NCBI RefSeq assembly: GCF_001908235.1
Contig: NZ_LGHK01000047.1
Location: 1 to 64,000 of the forward strand
Source: Bradyrhizobium sp. NAS96.2
Lineage (GTDB): Bacteria; Pseudomonadota; Alphaproteobacteria; Rhizobiales; Xanthobacteraceae
Reading direction: 5' to 3'
DNA: 64,000 bases
The notes below the pieces were generated by a model. That model searched no databases. It was not told the origin of the DNA and saw nothing but the letters and a program-made list of their open reading frames with translations. Position 1 is the stretch's first letter. Each line of letters opens with the position of its first letter. Positions 26,625-36,078 of the stretch are shown here, piece by piece. The translations under genes and the position numbers were made by a program.

Positions 26625-27560
26625 TCATTTCAGAAACGCGATCAGCGCCGCATTGACCTCATCGGGGCGTTCCTGCTGGATCCAGTGGCCGGCGCCCTCG
26701 ATGATCAGCTTCTGCTTGAGGTTCGGCAGCACGCGCTCCATGTCCGCAACCCGCTTGGCGCCGATCAGCCCGGTAATCACCGAATCGTTCGAGCCGGCGA
26801 TGAACAGCGAGGGCTGATGGATCTGGGCGTCCTGCCAGGGCGCGGTGAGCTCCCAGTTGCGGTCGAGATTGCGGTACCAGTTCAGGCCGCCGCGGAAGCC
26901 GGACTGCCGGTAGCCCTCGGCGAATTCGGCGATGTCGGCCTCGGTGATCCAGGCCGGCAGCGGCGTTCCGGTTGGCAGCTTGCCGAGGAACCCCTTGGCT
27001 TCGTCGACGAACATCGAGCTCGGATCGGAGACGCCGCGCCCGAGCACCAGTCGCATGGTGTGGGCAATGTCGCGCTCGAATTCGGCTTCCGCGACGCCGG
27101 GCGGCTGGAAATATTGCCAATAGAAATTGGTGATGCCGCTCTCGCGCAGGGTTTCCAGCGGACGTCCGCGGCCGCGAAACGGCGGCGGCACGCTGAGGCC
27201 GGCGACCTTCGTGAAGACATCGGGACGGAACAGGGCCGCGTGCCAGGCCACCGGCGCTCCCCAATCGTGACCGACGATGACTGCCTTCTTTTCGCCGAGC
27301 GCCGCCACCAGCGCGACCATGTCGCCGACGGTATCGAAGATCGTGTAGGCGCCGACGTCGGCCGGTGCGGCGGTCCGGCCGAAGCCCCGCATGTCGGGGG
27401 CGGCGACGCGGAAGCCTGCCGCAGCCAGCGCTGCGATCTGGTGTCGCCATGAGTAGGACAGTTCCGGCCAGCCATGGCAGAGCACGACCAGCGGGCCTTG
27501 CCCGGCCTCGCGCACGAACATGTCGATGCCGTTGGCGGAAATGGTGCGGGAGGATGACAT
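26625..27560 (-). CDS. Epoxide-hydrolase-like alpha/beta hydrolase
   Basis: A 311-residue alpha/beta hydrolase of the epoxide hydrolase group. The oxyanion motif is HGWPELSYSWRHQ (His29), the nucleophile is Asp99 in GHDWGAPVAW, and the C-terminal His lies in GAGHWIQQERPDE. Asp in SNDSVI is a candidate catalytic acid. FYWQYFQ in the cap supplies ring-opening tyrosine candidates. The start MSSSRTISANG follows GGCGGA. It sits on the minus strand between rlpA and the carboxypeptidase gene, interrupting an otherwise co-oriented block. Confidence 0.85.
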   Translation of the reverse strand: MSSSRTISANGIDMFVREAGQGPLVVLCHGWPELSYSWRHQIAALAAAGFRVAAPDMRGFGRTAAPADVGAYTIFDTVGDMVALVAALGEKKAVIVGHDWGAPVAWHAALFRPDVFTKVAGLSVPPPFRGRGRPLETLRESGITNFYWQYFQPPGVAEAEFERDIAHTMRLVLGRGVSDPSSMFVDEAKGFLGKLPTGTPLPAWITEADIAEFAEGYRQSGFRGGLNWYRNLDRNWELTAPWQDAQIHQPSLFIAGSNDSVITGLIGAKRVADMERVLPNLKQKLIIEGAGHWIQQERPDEVNAALIAFLK

Positions 27561-27735
27561 TCGCGTTTCCGCCTTGTTTGCCGGTTCTGTTGTCGTTAGC
27601 TGGTTCCAAGGATTACTGACAAGGATACGGGCGTTCGGCCCAGCCGGCAATCCAGCCGGCCGTGTACAAGCGGCGAAACCTCAGTTGTTTGCGATACTTC
27701 CAGCTGTTAGAACGCAGTCATTCAGGACATCGCCG

Positions 27736-28995
27736 ATGGCAGCCCCAACCGCAGTTCCCCGCACGTTGCTAGCTCGCGCCGGGCGTTGCTGGCGTGGTCT
27801 GGTCGCAGCCGCGGTCGCGCTGGCGATCGGCTGCGGCGGGGTGGTCTATGCCGCCAACAACAGCGTGCAGGGCGCCAAGAAGGAAGACGCCGGCTTCGAC
27901 GGCGATGCGCCGACCGCGATCCTCGTCGAGGCCTCCTCGGGCAGCGTGCTGTTCGAGAAGAACGCCGACGAGCTGCGCGCGCCCTCCAGCATGATGAAGC
28001 TGATGACCGCCGAGGTGGTGTTCGACGCCATCAAGAAGGGCGACATCAAGCTGACCGACGAGTACCGGATCAGCGAGAACGCCTGGCGGCGGGGCGGGGC
28101 GCCGTCCGGCACCTCGACGATGTTCGCGGCGATCAACAGCAAGGTCTCGGTCGACGACCTCCTGCACGGCGCGATCATCCCGAGCGGCAACGACGCTTGC
28201 ATCGCGCTGGCCGAGGGCATCGCCGGCAACGAGCATACGTTCGCAACCGACTTCATGACCAAGCGCGCCCGCGAGCTCGGCATGACGAAGTCGACCTTCG
28301 GCAATTCCAACGGGCTGCCGGACCCGACCAACAAGATGACGGTGCGGGAACTCGCGGTGCTGGCCCGCCATATCATCCTGACCTACCCGGACAGGTACAA
28401 GCTGTTCGGCGAGAAGGAATTCACCTGGAACAAGATCCGCCAGCAGAACCGCAATCCGCTGCTGAACGCCTTGCCTGGCGCCGACGGGTTGAAGACCGGC
28501 TACACCAAGGAGGGCGGCTACGGCATGGTCGGCTCGGCCGTCCAGAACGACACGCGGCTGATCGTCGTCATCAACGGGCTGGAAGATTCCGAGGACCGCG
28601 CGACCGAAGCCAAGAAGATGCTGGAATGGGGGTTCCGCAGCTTCGAGACCCGGGTCCTGATCGCGGCTAACCAGCCGGTCGGCTACGCCCGGGTGTTCGG
28701 CGGCGAGACCCGTTCGGTCAAGCTGGTCAGCCCCGATCCGATCAAGGTGATGGTGTCGAAGAACGGCAACGACAAGCTGCTCGCGCGCGTCATCTACAGC
28801 GGCCCGGTCAAGGCGCCGATCACCGCCGGCCAGAAGATCGGCGTGGTGCGGGTCTGGCGCGGCGCGAACGTCGCGATGGAAACTCCTGTCTACGCGGCGG
28901 ATGCCGTCGGCACGGGATCGACGATGCGCCGTGCGCTCGACGGCGCCCAGGAGCTCGTCATCGGAATGTTCCGCGCAGGGGTCGAGAAGCTCTGA
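27736..28995 (+). CDS. Serine-type D-alanyl-D-alanine carboxypeptidase (PBP5/6-like)
   Basis: A 419-residue low-molecular-mass penicillin-binding protein that trims pentapeptide stems of peptidoglycan. There is a signal peptide (about 1-40, ending VVYAANN). The active-site motifs are SxxK at Ser85-Lys88 (SMMK), SGN at about 150 and KTG at 253 (DGLKTGYT). The C-terminal PBP5-type beta domain and an amphipathic anchor helix (LVIGMFRAGVEKL) complete the fold. It ends one nucleotide before tmk, suggesting an operon. Confidence 0.93.
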   Translation: MAAPTAVPRTLLARAGRCWRGLVAAAVALAIGCGGVVYAANNSVQGAKKEDAGFDGDAPTAILVEASSGSVLFEKNADELRAPSSMMKLMTAEVVFDAIKKGDIKLTDEYRISENAWRRGGAPSGTSTMFAAINSKVSVDDLLHGAIIPSGNDACIALAEGIAGNEHTFATDFMTKRARELGMTKSTFGNSNGLPDPTNKMTVRELAVLARHIILTYPDRYKLFGEKEFTWNKIRQQNRNPLLNALPGADGLKTGYTKEGGYGMVGSAVQNDTRLIVVINGLEDSEDRATEAKKMLEWGFRSFETRVLIAANQPVGYARVFGGETRSVKLVSPDPIKVMVSKNGNDKLLARVIYSGPVKAPITAGQKIGVVRVWRGANVAMETPVYAADAVGTGSTMRRALDGAQELVIGMFRAGVEKL

Positions 28996-28996
28996 C

Positions 28997-29683
28997 ATGG
29001 CGGAAGTAGCAGTCCAACGGCCGAGCTTGCGCGGTCGCTTCATCACCTTTGAAGGCGGCGAGGGGTCGGGGAAATCGACCCAGATCCGCAAGCTCGCCGA
29101 ACGGCTCGATGCCGCCAAGCTGCGTGCGATCGTGACCCGCGAGCCCGGCGGCTCGCCGGGCGCCGAGATCATCCGTCACCTCGTGCTGTCGGGAATGGGC
29201 AAGCTGCTCGGGCCGGAGGCCGAGACGCTGCTGTTTGCCGCCGCGCGCGACGACCACGTCCGCACCGTGATCCTGCCGGCGCTCAACCAGGGCATCTGGG
29301 TGCTGTGCGACCGCTTCTTCGATTCCACGCGCGCCTATCAGGGCCAACTCGGGCAGGTGTCGCCCGAACTCGTCAATGCCATGCAGCGCGTGACCATCGG
29401 CGATCTCAAGCCCGATCTGACCTTCATCCTCGATGTGCCGGTCGAGGTCGGACTGCAACGCGCCGCCGCGCGCCGCGGCAACGCCACGGCTGATCGCTTC
29501 GAGGCCGAGGGCATCAAGTTCCACCAGGATTTGCGTGACGCCTACCGCCGGATCGCGGCTGAAGACCCGGAGCGCTGCGTCCTGATCGACGCCACACCTG
29601 ATCCGGACACGGTGACGGCGAAGATATGGGCCGCGCTGCGCGAGCATCTGCGCGCAACGCTCACGGCGGACAATCCCGCATGA
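28997..29683 (+). CDS. tmk: Thymidylate kinase
   Basis: A 228-residue dTMP kinase forming dTDP. P-loop GGEGSGKS is at residues 20-27, with TREPGGSPGAE (DR/EPGG substrate motif), DRFFDSTRAYQG and LDVPVEVGLQRAAAR. The lid region contains RRGNATADRFE. The start follows the carboxypeptidase stop by 1 nt, and the stop overlaps the holB start (ATGA), indicating translational coupling. This is the usual alphaproteobacterial tmk-holB arrangement. Confidence 0.96.
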   Translation: MAEVAVQRPSLRGRFITFEGGEGSGKSTQIRKLAERLDAAKLRAIVTREPGGSPGAEIIRHLVLSGMGKLLGPEAETLLFAAARDDHVRTVILPALNQGIWVLCDRFFDSTRAYQGQLGQVSPELVNAMQRVTIGDLKPDLTFILDVPVEVGLQRAAARRGNATADRFEAEGIKFHQDLRDAYRRIAAEDPERCVLIDATPDPDTVTAKIWAALREHLRATLTADNPA

Positions 29684-30721
29684 GCGCGCGCAAGGTCGAA
29701 CAGGAGAGCACGGCTCGCCATCCGCGCGAAACGCCCGATCTGTTCGGGCATCGCGAGGCGGAGACCGCCTTGCTCGATGCCTATCGCAGTGGGCGGATTC
29801 CGCATGCCTGGCTGATCGGCGGCGCTCAGGGGATCGGCAAGGCGACGCTGGCTTACCGCATGGCGCGCTTCGTGCTGGCCTTCCGCAATCCGAAGTCGTC
29901 CCAGGTCCAGCACGCGCCGACGCTGCGGGTCGATCCGTCCGATCCGGTAGCGCGACAAGTCACGGCGGGCGCCCATGGCGGCCTGCTGGTGCTGGAGCGC
30001 GGCCTCAACGACCGGGGCGTGATGCGCACCGTGATCACGGTCGACGAGACGCGCGAGACGATCTCGTTTTTCGGCTCGACGGCTGCGGTCGACGGCTGGC
30101 GCGTCTGCATCGTCGACACCGTCGACGAGCTCAATCCCAATGCCGCGAACGCGCTCCTGAAAATCCTCGAGGAGCCGCCGCAGCAGTCGCTGTTCCTGCT
30201 GGTCAGCCACGCGCCGTCGCGGGTGCTGCCGACCATCTTGTCCCGCTGCCGCAAATTGCTGCTGCGGCCGCTGGAGACGGGTGATGTGCTGCGTGCAGCC
30301 GCGGCCGCAACCGACATCGCAGCGGACGATCCTGCGCTGACTGAAGCCGCGGCGGCATCAGAGGGCAGCGTCGGGCGGGCGCTGTCGCTGCTCGGCGGCG
30401 ACGCGCTCAAGCTGCAGCAGCGCACGGCCGCGCTGCTCGCGACGTCTTCCGAGCGTCGATCCGCGTGAGCTGCACGCGCTGGGCGATGCGCTCGGCACCA
30501 GCGACCGCGTCGCGCTCGCCGCTTTCATCGACGGCATCGACCGTTGGATGAGCGAGCGCATGCGCACCGGCGATGCCAATGCCAATCTGCCGCGCCTTGC
30601 ACGGCTGGCGGAGGTATGGGAAAAGATCGTCCGCGCCGCGCGCGATACCGAAGCCTACAATCTGGAGCGCAAGCCGCTGGTTTTCTCGGTGTTTTCGATG
30701 CTCGCGGACGCGACCCGGTAG
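29680..30721 (+). CDS. holB: DNA polymerase III delta' subunit, frame disrupted
   Basis: Clamp-loader delta' subunit. The first frame (29680-30468) covers the AAA+ core: IPHAWLIGGAQGIGKATLAY, VDTVDELNPNAANALLKILE, and sensor region PSRVLPTILSRCRKLLLRPL. It stops after 262 residues at TSSERRSA. The conserved C-terminal domain continues in the +1 frame from about 30446 (LPSVDPRELHALGDALG) to the stop at 30719-30721 (ending FSVFSMLADATR). One extra base near 30442-30448 accounts for this. Joined, the protein has the normal length of about 346 residues. delta' is essential, so a sequence error is likely; an authentic frameshift or split product cannot be excluded. Confidence 0.85.
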
Positions 30722-30807
30722 ACGCCAAGTCTCAAAACACATCTGTCTGACCACACATCTATCTGACAACACTCCCGACAATCTCGTTTCGATCTGCAAA
30801 GGATTCC

Positions 30808-32790
30808 GTGGTGGCGACCGCTAAGAAGAAATCGTCGAAGAAGGCTAAGAAGACGAAGAAGGCATCGCCCGCCCGCGCGACGAGGAAGGCCGCGGCGAAA
30901 TCGCGCGCGGCCAAGAAGGGTGGGCGCGTCGCCAAGAAGGCGAAGAAGGCCGCCAAGACGGGAGCTAGGGGCGCCAGGAAATCGGCGACCAAGAAGGTCG
31001 CGAAAAAGACCGTCAAGAAGGCTACGAAGAAGACGGCCAAGAAAACAGCTAAGACTCCTGCAAAAGCCGCCAAGGCTGCGCCTACTAAGGCAGCCGCATC
31101 TGCTGTTGTGCCAGCCGCAAAGAAGCCCGCAGCTCCGAAGCCTCCGGCCGTCGAGAAGGCTCCGAAAGCAGCAGCGGTTCGCGTGCCGAAGCAACCCAAG
31201 CCGGCAGCGGCGGCTCCTGCGGCCGCAGCCGCCCCGATGCGCGCCGCGGACCGCGGCAACATCTATTACATCACGACCGCGATCGCTTATCCGAACGGCC
31301 AGCCGCATATCGGCCACGCCTATGAGGCGATCGCGACCGACGCGCTGGCGCGCTTCCAGCGGCTCGACGGCAAGGACGTGTTCTTCCTGACCGGCACCGA
31401 CGAGCACGGCCAGAAGATGATCCAGACCGCGCAGGGCGAGGGGATGACGCCGTACGATCTCGCCACCCGCAACGCCGCGCGGTTCAAGGAGATGGACGAG
31501 CGGCTCAACGTCTCCTTCGACCGCTTCATCCGCACCTCGGAGCCTGCTCACCACAAGTCGGTGCAGGAAATCTGGCGCCGCATGCAGGACAATGGCGACA
31601 TCTATATCGACACCTATGCCGGTTGGTACTCGGTGCGCGACGAGGCCTATTACGCCGAGGATGAGACCGTTGTTGGCGAGGACAATGTCCGCCGCGGTCC
31701 GCAGGGCACGCCGGTCGAGTGGGTCGAGGAGAAGAGCTATTTCTTCAAGCTCTCGGCCTACCAGGACAAGCTCTTGCACCTCTATAAGAGCCAGCCCGAT
31801 TTCATCGGCCCGGATTCGCGCCGCAACGAGGTGATGAGCTTCGTGCGCGGCGGGCTGAAGGATCTCTCGATCTCGCGCACCACGTTCGACTGGGGCGTCA
31901 AGGTCCCCAATGATCCCGAGCACGTGATGTATGTCTGGGTCGACGCATTGACCAACTACATCACAGGTGTCGGCTATCCCGACGAGAGCGACAAGCACTG
32001 GCGCTACTGGCCGGCGGACGTGCACATCATCGGCAAGGACATCATCCGCTTCCACGCAGTGTACTGGCCGGCCTTCCTGATGTCGGCCGGCATCCCCTTG
32101 CAGAAGCGCGTCTATGCGCACGGCTTCCTGTTCAACAGGGGCGAGAAGATGTCGAAGTCGGTCGGCAATGTGGTCGATCCCTTCAATCTCGCCAACCAGT
32201 ACGGCGTCGACCAGGTGCGCTACTTCTTCCTGCGCGAGGTGCCGTTCGGCCAGGACGGCAACTACAACCACGAGGCCATCGTCGCGCGCATCAACGCCGA
32301 CCTCGCCAATGATTTCGGCAATCTGGCGCAGCGCTCGCTGTCGATGATCGCCAAGCAACTCGGCGGCGTGCTGCCGGAGCCCGGCGAGTTCAGCGACAAC
32401 GACAAGGCGATCCTGGCGCAGGCCGACGCCATGCTGGAGACGTCGCGGACCGCGATGGCGGCGCAGCAAATCCATCAATGGCTCAACACGGTCTGGGCCG
32501 TGGTCGCCGAGGCCAACCGCTACTTTGCCGGCGAGGCGCCGTGGGCGCTGGCCAAGACCGATCCGGCGCGCCAGAAGACGGTGCTCTATGTCACCGCCGA
32601 AGTCGTGCGGCAGATCGCGATCATGGCGCAGGCCGTGATGCCCGAGTCCTGCGGCAAGATGCTCGACAGCCTCGGCATATCAGCGGATGCGCGCAACTTC
32701 ACGGCGATCGCGGAGCGGATCAGGCCGGGCACGACGCTGCCGGCGCCTGTCGGCGTGTTCCCGCGCTACGTGGAACCGAAGACCGAGTGA
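30808..32790 (+). CDS. metG: Methionyl-tRNA synthetase with histone-H1-like N-terminal extension
   Basis: A 660-residue class I aminoacyl-tRNA synthetase that charges tRNA-Met. The catalytic core begins near residue 144 ([20 protein letters not shown]). It has the HIGH motif as HIGH in [10 protein letters not shown] (about 166), TGTDEHGQK, and KMSKS at 447-451. The anticodon-binding helices end with the usual C-terminus. Residues 1-143 are a Lys/Ala/Pro-rich tract ([15 protein letters not shown] repeats) like bacterial histone-H1 or AlgP tails. The tract is in frame from GTG 30808, which has AAAGGA 4 nt upstream. Starting at Met144 instead would leave over 500 bp without a gene. Downstream tatD is coupled. 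Confidence 0.93.
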   Translation: MVATAKKKSSKKAKKTKKASPARATRKAAAKSRAAKKGGRVAKKAKKAAKTGARGARKSATKKVAKKTVKKATKKTAKKTAKTPAKAAKAAPTKAAASAVVPAAKKPAAPKPPAVEKAPKAAAVRVPKQPKPAAAAPAAAAAPMRAADRGNIYYITTAIAYPNGQPHIGHAYEAIATDALARFQRLDGKDVFFLTGTDEHGQKMIQTAQGEGMTPYDLATRNAARFKEMDERLNVSFDRFIRTSEPAHHKSVQEIWRRMQDNGDIYIDTYAGWYSVRDEAYYAEDETVVGEDNVRRGPQGTPVEWVEEKSYFFKLSAYQDKLLHLYKSQPDFIGPDSRRNEVMSFVRGGLKDLSISRTTFDWGVKVPNDPEHVMYVWVDALTNYITGVGYPDESDKHWRYWPADVHIIGKDIIRFHAVYWPAFLMSAGIPLQKRVYAHGFLFNRGEKMSKSVGNVVDPFNLANQYGVDQVRYFFLREVPFGQDGNYNHEAIVARINADLANDFGNLAQRSLSMIAKQLGGVLPEPGEFSDNDKAILAQADAMLETSRTAMAAQQIHQWLNTVWAVVAEANRYFAGEAPWALAKTDPARQKTVLYVTAEVVRQIAIMAQAVMPESCGKMLDSLGISADARNFTAIAERIRPGTTLPAPVGVFPRYVEPKTE

Positions 32791-32804
32791 GCGGTTCGAA
32801 ATTC

Positions 32805-33596
32805 ATGCTTGTCGACAGCCACTGCCATCTGGATTTTCCTGATTTCGCCGATGATCTCGACGGGATCGTCGGGCGCGCCGAAGCGGCCGGGGTCGCCCGC
32901 GTGGTGACGATCTCGACCCGCGTGAAGCGGCTCGGCGGCCTGCTTGCGATCACGGAGCGTTTTCCGGACGTCTACTGTTCGGTCGGCACCCATCCGCATC
33001 ATGCCGATGAAGAGGACGGCATCCCGGCCAGCGAGCTGATCGAACTGACCAAGCATCCGAAGGTCGTGGCGCTCGGCGAGGCGGGGCTGGATTATTTCTA
33101 TGAGCACGGTTCGCGCGAGGCGCAGGAGCGTGGCTTTCGTGCGCATATCGCGGCTGCCCGCGAAACCGGCCTGCCGCTCGTCATCCACACCAGGGAGGCT
33201 GACGAGGATTGCGGCCGCATCCTGGAGGACGAGGTCGCGAAGGGGCCGTTCAAAGCCGTTCTGCACTGCTACACCGGCGGGCGCGAGCTCGCGATGAAGG
33301 CGATCTCGCTTGGGCTGTCGATCTCCTTCACGGGCATCCTGACCTTCAAGAAATCCGACGCCTTGCGCGCGCTGGCCGCCGAGCTGCCGGCCGACCGCAT
33401 CATGGTCGAAACCGACGCGCCGTATCTTGCGCCCGGCAAATTCCGCGGCAAGCGCAACGAGCCGTCCTATGTCGTCGAGGTCGCCAAGGTGCTTGCCGAA
33501 ACCCGCGGCGTCTCCCTGGAGGAGATCTCGCGGCAGACCACCGAAAACTTCTTCCGGCTGTTCTCCAAGGTGCCGGCGCCGAAGGTTGCTGCATGA
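32805..33596 (+). CDS. tatD: TatD-family metal-dependent hydrolase/DNase
   Basis: A 263-residue TIM-barrel hydrolase. The metal ligands are visible in VDSHCHLDFPDF, VGTHPHHADE, ALGEAGLDYFY, LVIHTREADED, LHCYTG and VETDAPYLAP. The usual length is about 260. TatD proteins act on DNA or peptides. ATG 32805 is used; GTG 32787 overlapping the metG stop is an alternative that adds six residues and would couple translation. The stop overlaps the next gene (ATGA). Confidence 0.93.
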   Translation: MLVDSHCHLDFPDFADDLDGIVGRAEAAGVARVVTISTRVKRLGGLLAITERFPDVYCSVGTHPHHADEEDGIPASELIELTKHPKVVALGEAGLDYFYEHGSREAQERGFRAHIAAARETGLPLVIHTREADEDCGRILEDEVAKGPFKAVLHCYTGGRELAMKAISLGLSISFTGILTFKKSDALRALAAELPADRIMVETDAPYLAPGKFRGKRNEPSYVVEVAKVLAETRGVSLEEISRQTTENFFRLFSKVPAPKVAA

Positions 33597-34399
33597 CGCT
33601 GACACTGACCATCCTGGGCTGCGGCTCTTCCGCCGGCGTGCCGCGCCCGGCGCTCGGCTGGGGCGCCTGCGATCCGAGCAATCCAAAAAACCGCCGCCGC
33701 CGCTGCTCGATCATGGCCGAGCGCACCATGGAGCACGGCACCACGCGGGTCGTGATCGATACCGCGCCCGACCTGCGAGAGCAGTTGATCGATGCCAATG
33801 TCGAGCATATCGACGCGGTGTTCCTGACCCATGAGCACGCCGACCAGACCCACGGCATCGACGATCTGCGCTCGGTCGTGCTGCACCAGCGCCGCCGCAT
33901 CCCGGTCTACTTCAACCAGTCGACCGCCAAGGATATCATGGCGCGGTTCTCCTACTGCTTCATCTCGCCGGAGGGCAGCGACTATCCGCCGATCCTGACC
34001 CGCCATTCGATCGAGGCCGGCGAGAGCCACGCGGTGCAGGGGAAGGGCGGTCCGCTGAAGCTGGAGGCCTTCCTGGTGCAGCATGGCCAAATTCCCGCGC
34101 TCGGCTATCGCATCGGCGATGCCGCCTACACACCCGATCTGCACGACATCCCCGCGGAGAGCTGGCCGGCGCTGCAAGGCCTCGATCTCTGGATCGTCGA
34201 TGGCCTGCGCTATGCGCCGCATCCCAGCCATTTCAGCGTCGCTGATGCGCTGTCATGGATCGAGCGCTTCAAGCCGAAGCGCGCCGTGATCACCAACATG
34301 CATTCCGACCTCGACTACGAGGTGCTGCGGCAGAGCCTGCCGGCCGGCGTGATCCCGGCCTATGACGGCATGCAGCTGACGCTCGACCGGGCGGGCTAA
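33593..34399 (+). CDS. PhnP-like metallo-beta-lactamase-fold phosphodiesterase
   Basis: A 268-residue MBL-fold protein of the group related to phosphoribosyl cyclic phosphodiesterase PhnP. It begins with LTILGCGSSAGVPRPALGWG. The metal motif reads THEHADQTHGIDDLR, where the last His of HxHxDH is Gln. Further markers are DLWIVDGLRYAPHPSHFSV and AVITNMHSDLDYEVL. No other phn genes are near, so phosphonate metabolism is not implied. It overlaps tatD by 4 nt and ends 4 nt from the convergent acyl-CoA ligase gene. Confidence 0.85.
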   Translation: MTLTLTILGCGSSAGVPRPALGWGACDPSNPKNRRRRCSIMAERTMEHGTTRVVIDTAPDLREQLIDANVEHIDAVFLTHEHADQTHGIDDLRSVVLHQRRRIPVYFNQSTAKDIMARFSYCFISPEGSDYPPILTRHSIEAGESHAVQGKGGPLKLEAFLVQHGQIPALGYRIGDAAYTPDLHDIPAESWPALQGLDLWIVDGLRYAPHPSHFSVADALSWIERFKPKRAVITNMHSDLDYEVLRQSLPAGVIPAYDGMQLTLDRAG

Positions 34400-34403
34400 A
34401 AGC

Positions 34404-36053
34404 CTACGCGGAAATCGCCTTGGCCGATCCGACCGCATTGCGCAGCAGGAATTTCTGGATCTTGCCCGTAGATGTCTTCGGGATCACGCCGAACACCACT
34501 GACTTCGGCGTCTTGAAACCCGACATGTGCTCGCGGCAATAGGCGATGATCTCGGCCTCGGTTGCCTTGGCGCCATCCTTGAGCTCGATGAAGGCACAGG
34601 GCACCTCGCCCCATTTCGGATCGGGTTTTGCGACGACCGCCGCAAACAGCACGGCCGGGTGCTTGTAGAGGATATCCTCGACCTCGACCGAGGAGACGTT
34701 CTCGCCGCCCGAGATGATGATGTCCTTGGAGCGGTCCTTGATGATGACGTAGCCGTGCTCGTCGAGCACGCCGAGATCGCCGGTGTGAAACCAGCCGCCG
34801 GCAAACGCTTCCTGCGTCGCCTTCTCGTTCTTCAGATAGCCCTTCATCACGATGTTGCCGCGGAACATGACCTCGCCGATGGTCTCGCCATCGCGCGGCA
34901 CCTCGCGCATGGTCTCGGGGTCGAGCACCGTGACGCCTTCCTGCAATGGATACGACACGCCCTGACGCCGCTTCAGCTGCGCGCGCGCATCGGCCGACAG
35001 ATCGTCCCAGCCGGGCTGCTCGGCGCAGACGGAGGCGGGGCCGTAGACCTCGGTCAGCCCATAGACGTGGGTCAGCTTGACGCCGATGCGTTCGGCGCCT
35101 TCGAGCACCGCAACCGGCGGCGCTGCGCCTGCGATCAGGCCGACGACGGGCTTGGCCTTGCCACCCTTCGGCGCATCGGGGGCGTTGATCAGCGTGTTGT
35201 AGACGATCGGCGCGCCGCACATGTGGGTGACGCCGTGCTTGGGGATCAGCTCGAAGATCTTGGCGGGATCGACCTTGCGCAGGCAGACATTGACGCCGGC
35301 GGTCGCCGCGATCGTCCACGGGAAGCACCAGCCATTGCAGTGGAACATCGGCAGCGTCCAGAGATAGACTGGATGCTGGCCGAGATTCCCGGCGAGGATG
35401 TTGCTGACCGCGTTCAGATACGCGCCGCGATGATGCGTCACGACGCCCTTCGGATTGCCCGTCGTGCCCGACGTATAGCTCAGCGCGATCGCGTCCCATT
35501 CGTCGGCCGGCGGCCGTTCCGCGAAAGCGGCATCGCCTTGCGCTACCGCGGCCTCATACTCGATCTCGCCGATGCGCTTGCCGCCGCTGAACGCGGCATC
35601 ATCGACGTCGATCACGAACGGCTTTGCGCCCTTCATCAAGGTCAGGGCTTCCGCGATCACACCGGAGAATTCGGGGTCGACCAGGATGATCCTGGCGCCG
35701 CCATGGTCGAGCTGGAACGCGATCGACGCCGCATCGAGGCGGATGTTCAGCGCGTTCAGCACAGCGCCGGTCATCGGCGCCGCAAAATGCAGCTCGTTCA
35801 TCGCCGGGATGTTCGGCAGCATCGCCGCAACCGTGTCGCCATGGCCGATGCCACGGCCCGCGAGATAGGACGCGAAGCGCTTGCAGCGCTCGTAAGTCTC
35901 TCTCCAGGTGAAGCTGCGCGCCTCATAGACGGCGCTGATGTGGTCGGGATAGACCGCGGCCGAGCGCGCCAGGAAACTCAGCGGCGTCAGCGGCACGTAG
36001 TTCGCGGGCGTCTTGTCGAGCCCGATCGAGTACTGGTTTTGAGCTGCACTCAT
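34404..36053 (-). CDS. Acyl-CoA synthetase (AMP-forming, DmdB/medium-chain type)
   Basis: A 549-residue ANL-family ligase that activates a carboxylic acid through an acyl-AMP to its CoA ester. The phosphate-binding loop is SYTSGTTGNPKGVV. Further motifs are YGLTEVYGPA, WFHTGDLGVLDEHGYV and KDRSKDIIISGGENVSSVEV. The catalytic Lys lies in PKTSTGKIQKF. MSAAQNQYSIG is the chosen start. It follows the TRAP transporter genes on the same strand, suggesting the ligase activates the imported acid. The exact chain type is not deducible. Confidence 0.88.
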   Translation of the reverse strand: MSAAQNQYSIGLDKTPANYVPLTPLSFLARSAAVYPDHISAVYEARSFTWRETYERCKRFASYLAGRGIGHGDTVAAMLPNIPAMNELHFAAPMTGAVLNALNIRLDAASIAFQLDHGGARIILVDPEFSGVIAEALTLMKGAKPFVIDVDDAAFSGGKRIGEIEYEAAVAQGDAAFAERPPADEWDAIALSYTSGTTGNPKGVVTHHRGAYLNAVSNILAGNLGQHPVYLWTLPMFHCNGWCFPWTIAATAGVNVCLRKVDPAKIFELIPKHGVTHMCGAPIVYNTLINAPDAPKGGKAKPVVGLIAGAAPPVAVLEGAERIGVKLTHVYGLTEVYGPASVCAEQPGWDDLSADARAQLKRRQGVSYPLQEGVTVLDPETMREVPRDGETIGEVMFRGNIVMKGYLKNEKATQEAFAGGWFHTGDLGVLDEHGYVIIKDRSKDIIISGGENVSSVEVEDILYKHPAVLFAAVVAKPDPKWGEVPCAFIELKDGAKATEAEIIAYCREHMSGFKTPKSVVFGVIPKTSTGKIQKFLLRNAVGSAKAISA

Positions 36054-36078
36054 GGCTCTGTCCCATCCGCAAGGTGCT

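Noticed and set aside
30436-30470. Programmed +1 frameshift in holB as the preferred explanation
   Set aside because: No slippery codon, stop-codon context or stimulatory structure was recognised, and a second frame break in ntrX favours sequence error. Kept only as an alternative.
30655-32478. A 607-residue minus-strand frame over metG
   Set aside because: It is antisense to MetRS motifs and shows no family pattern.
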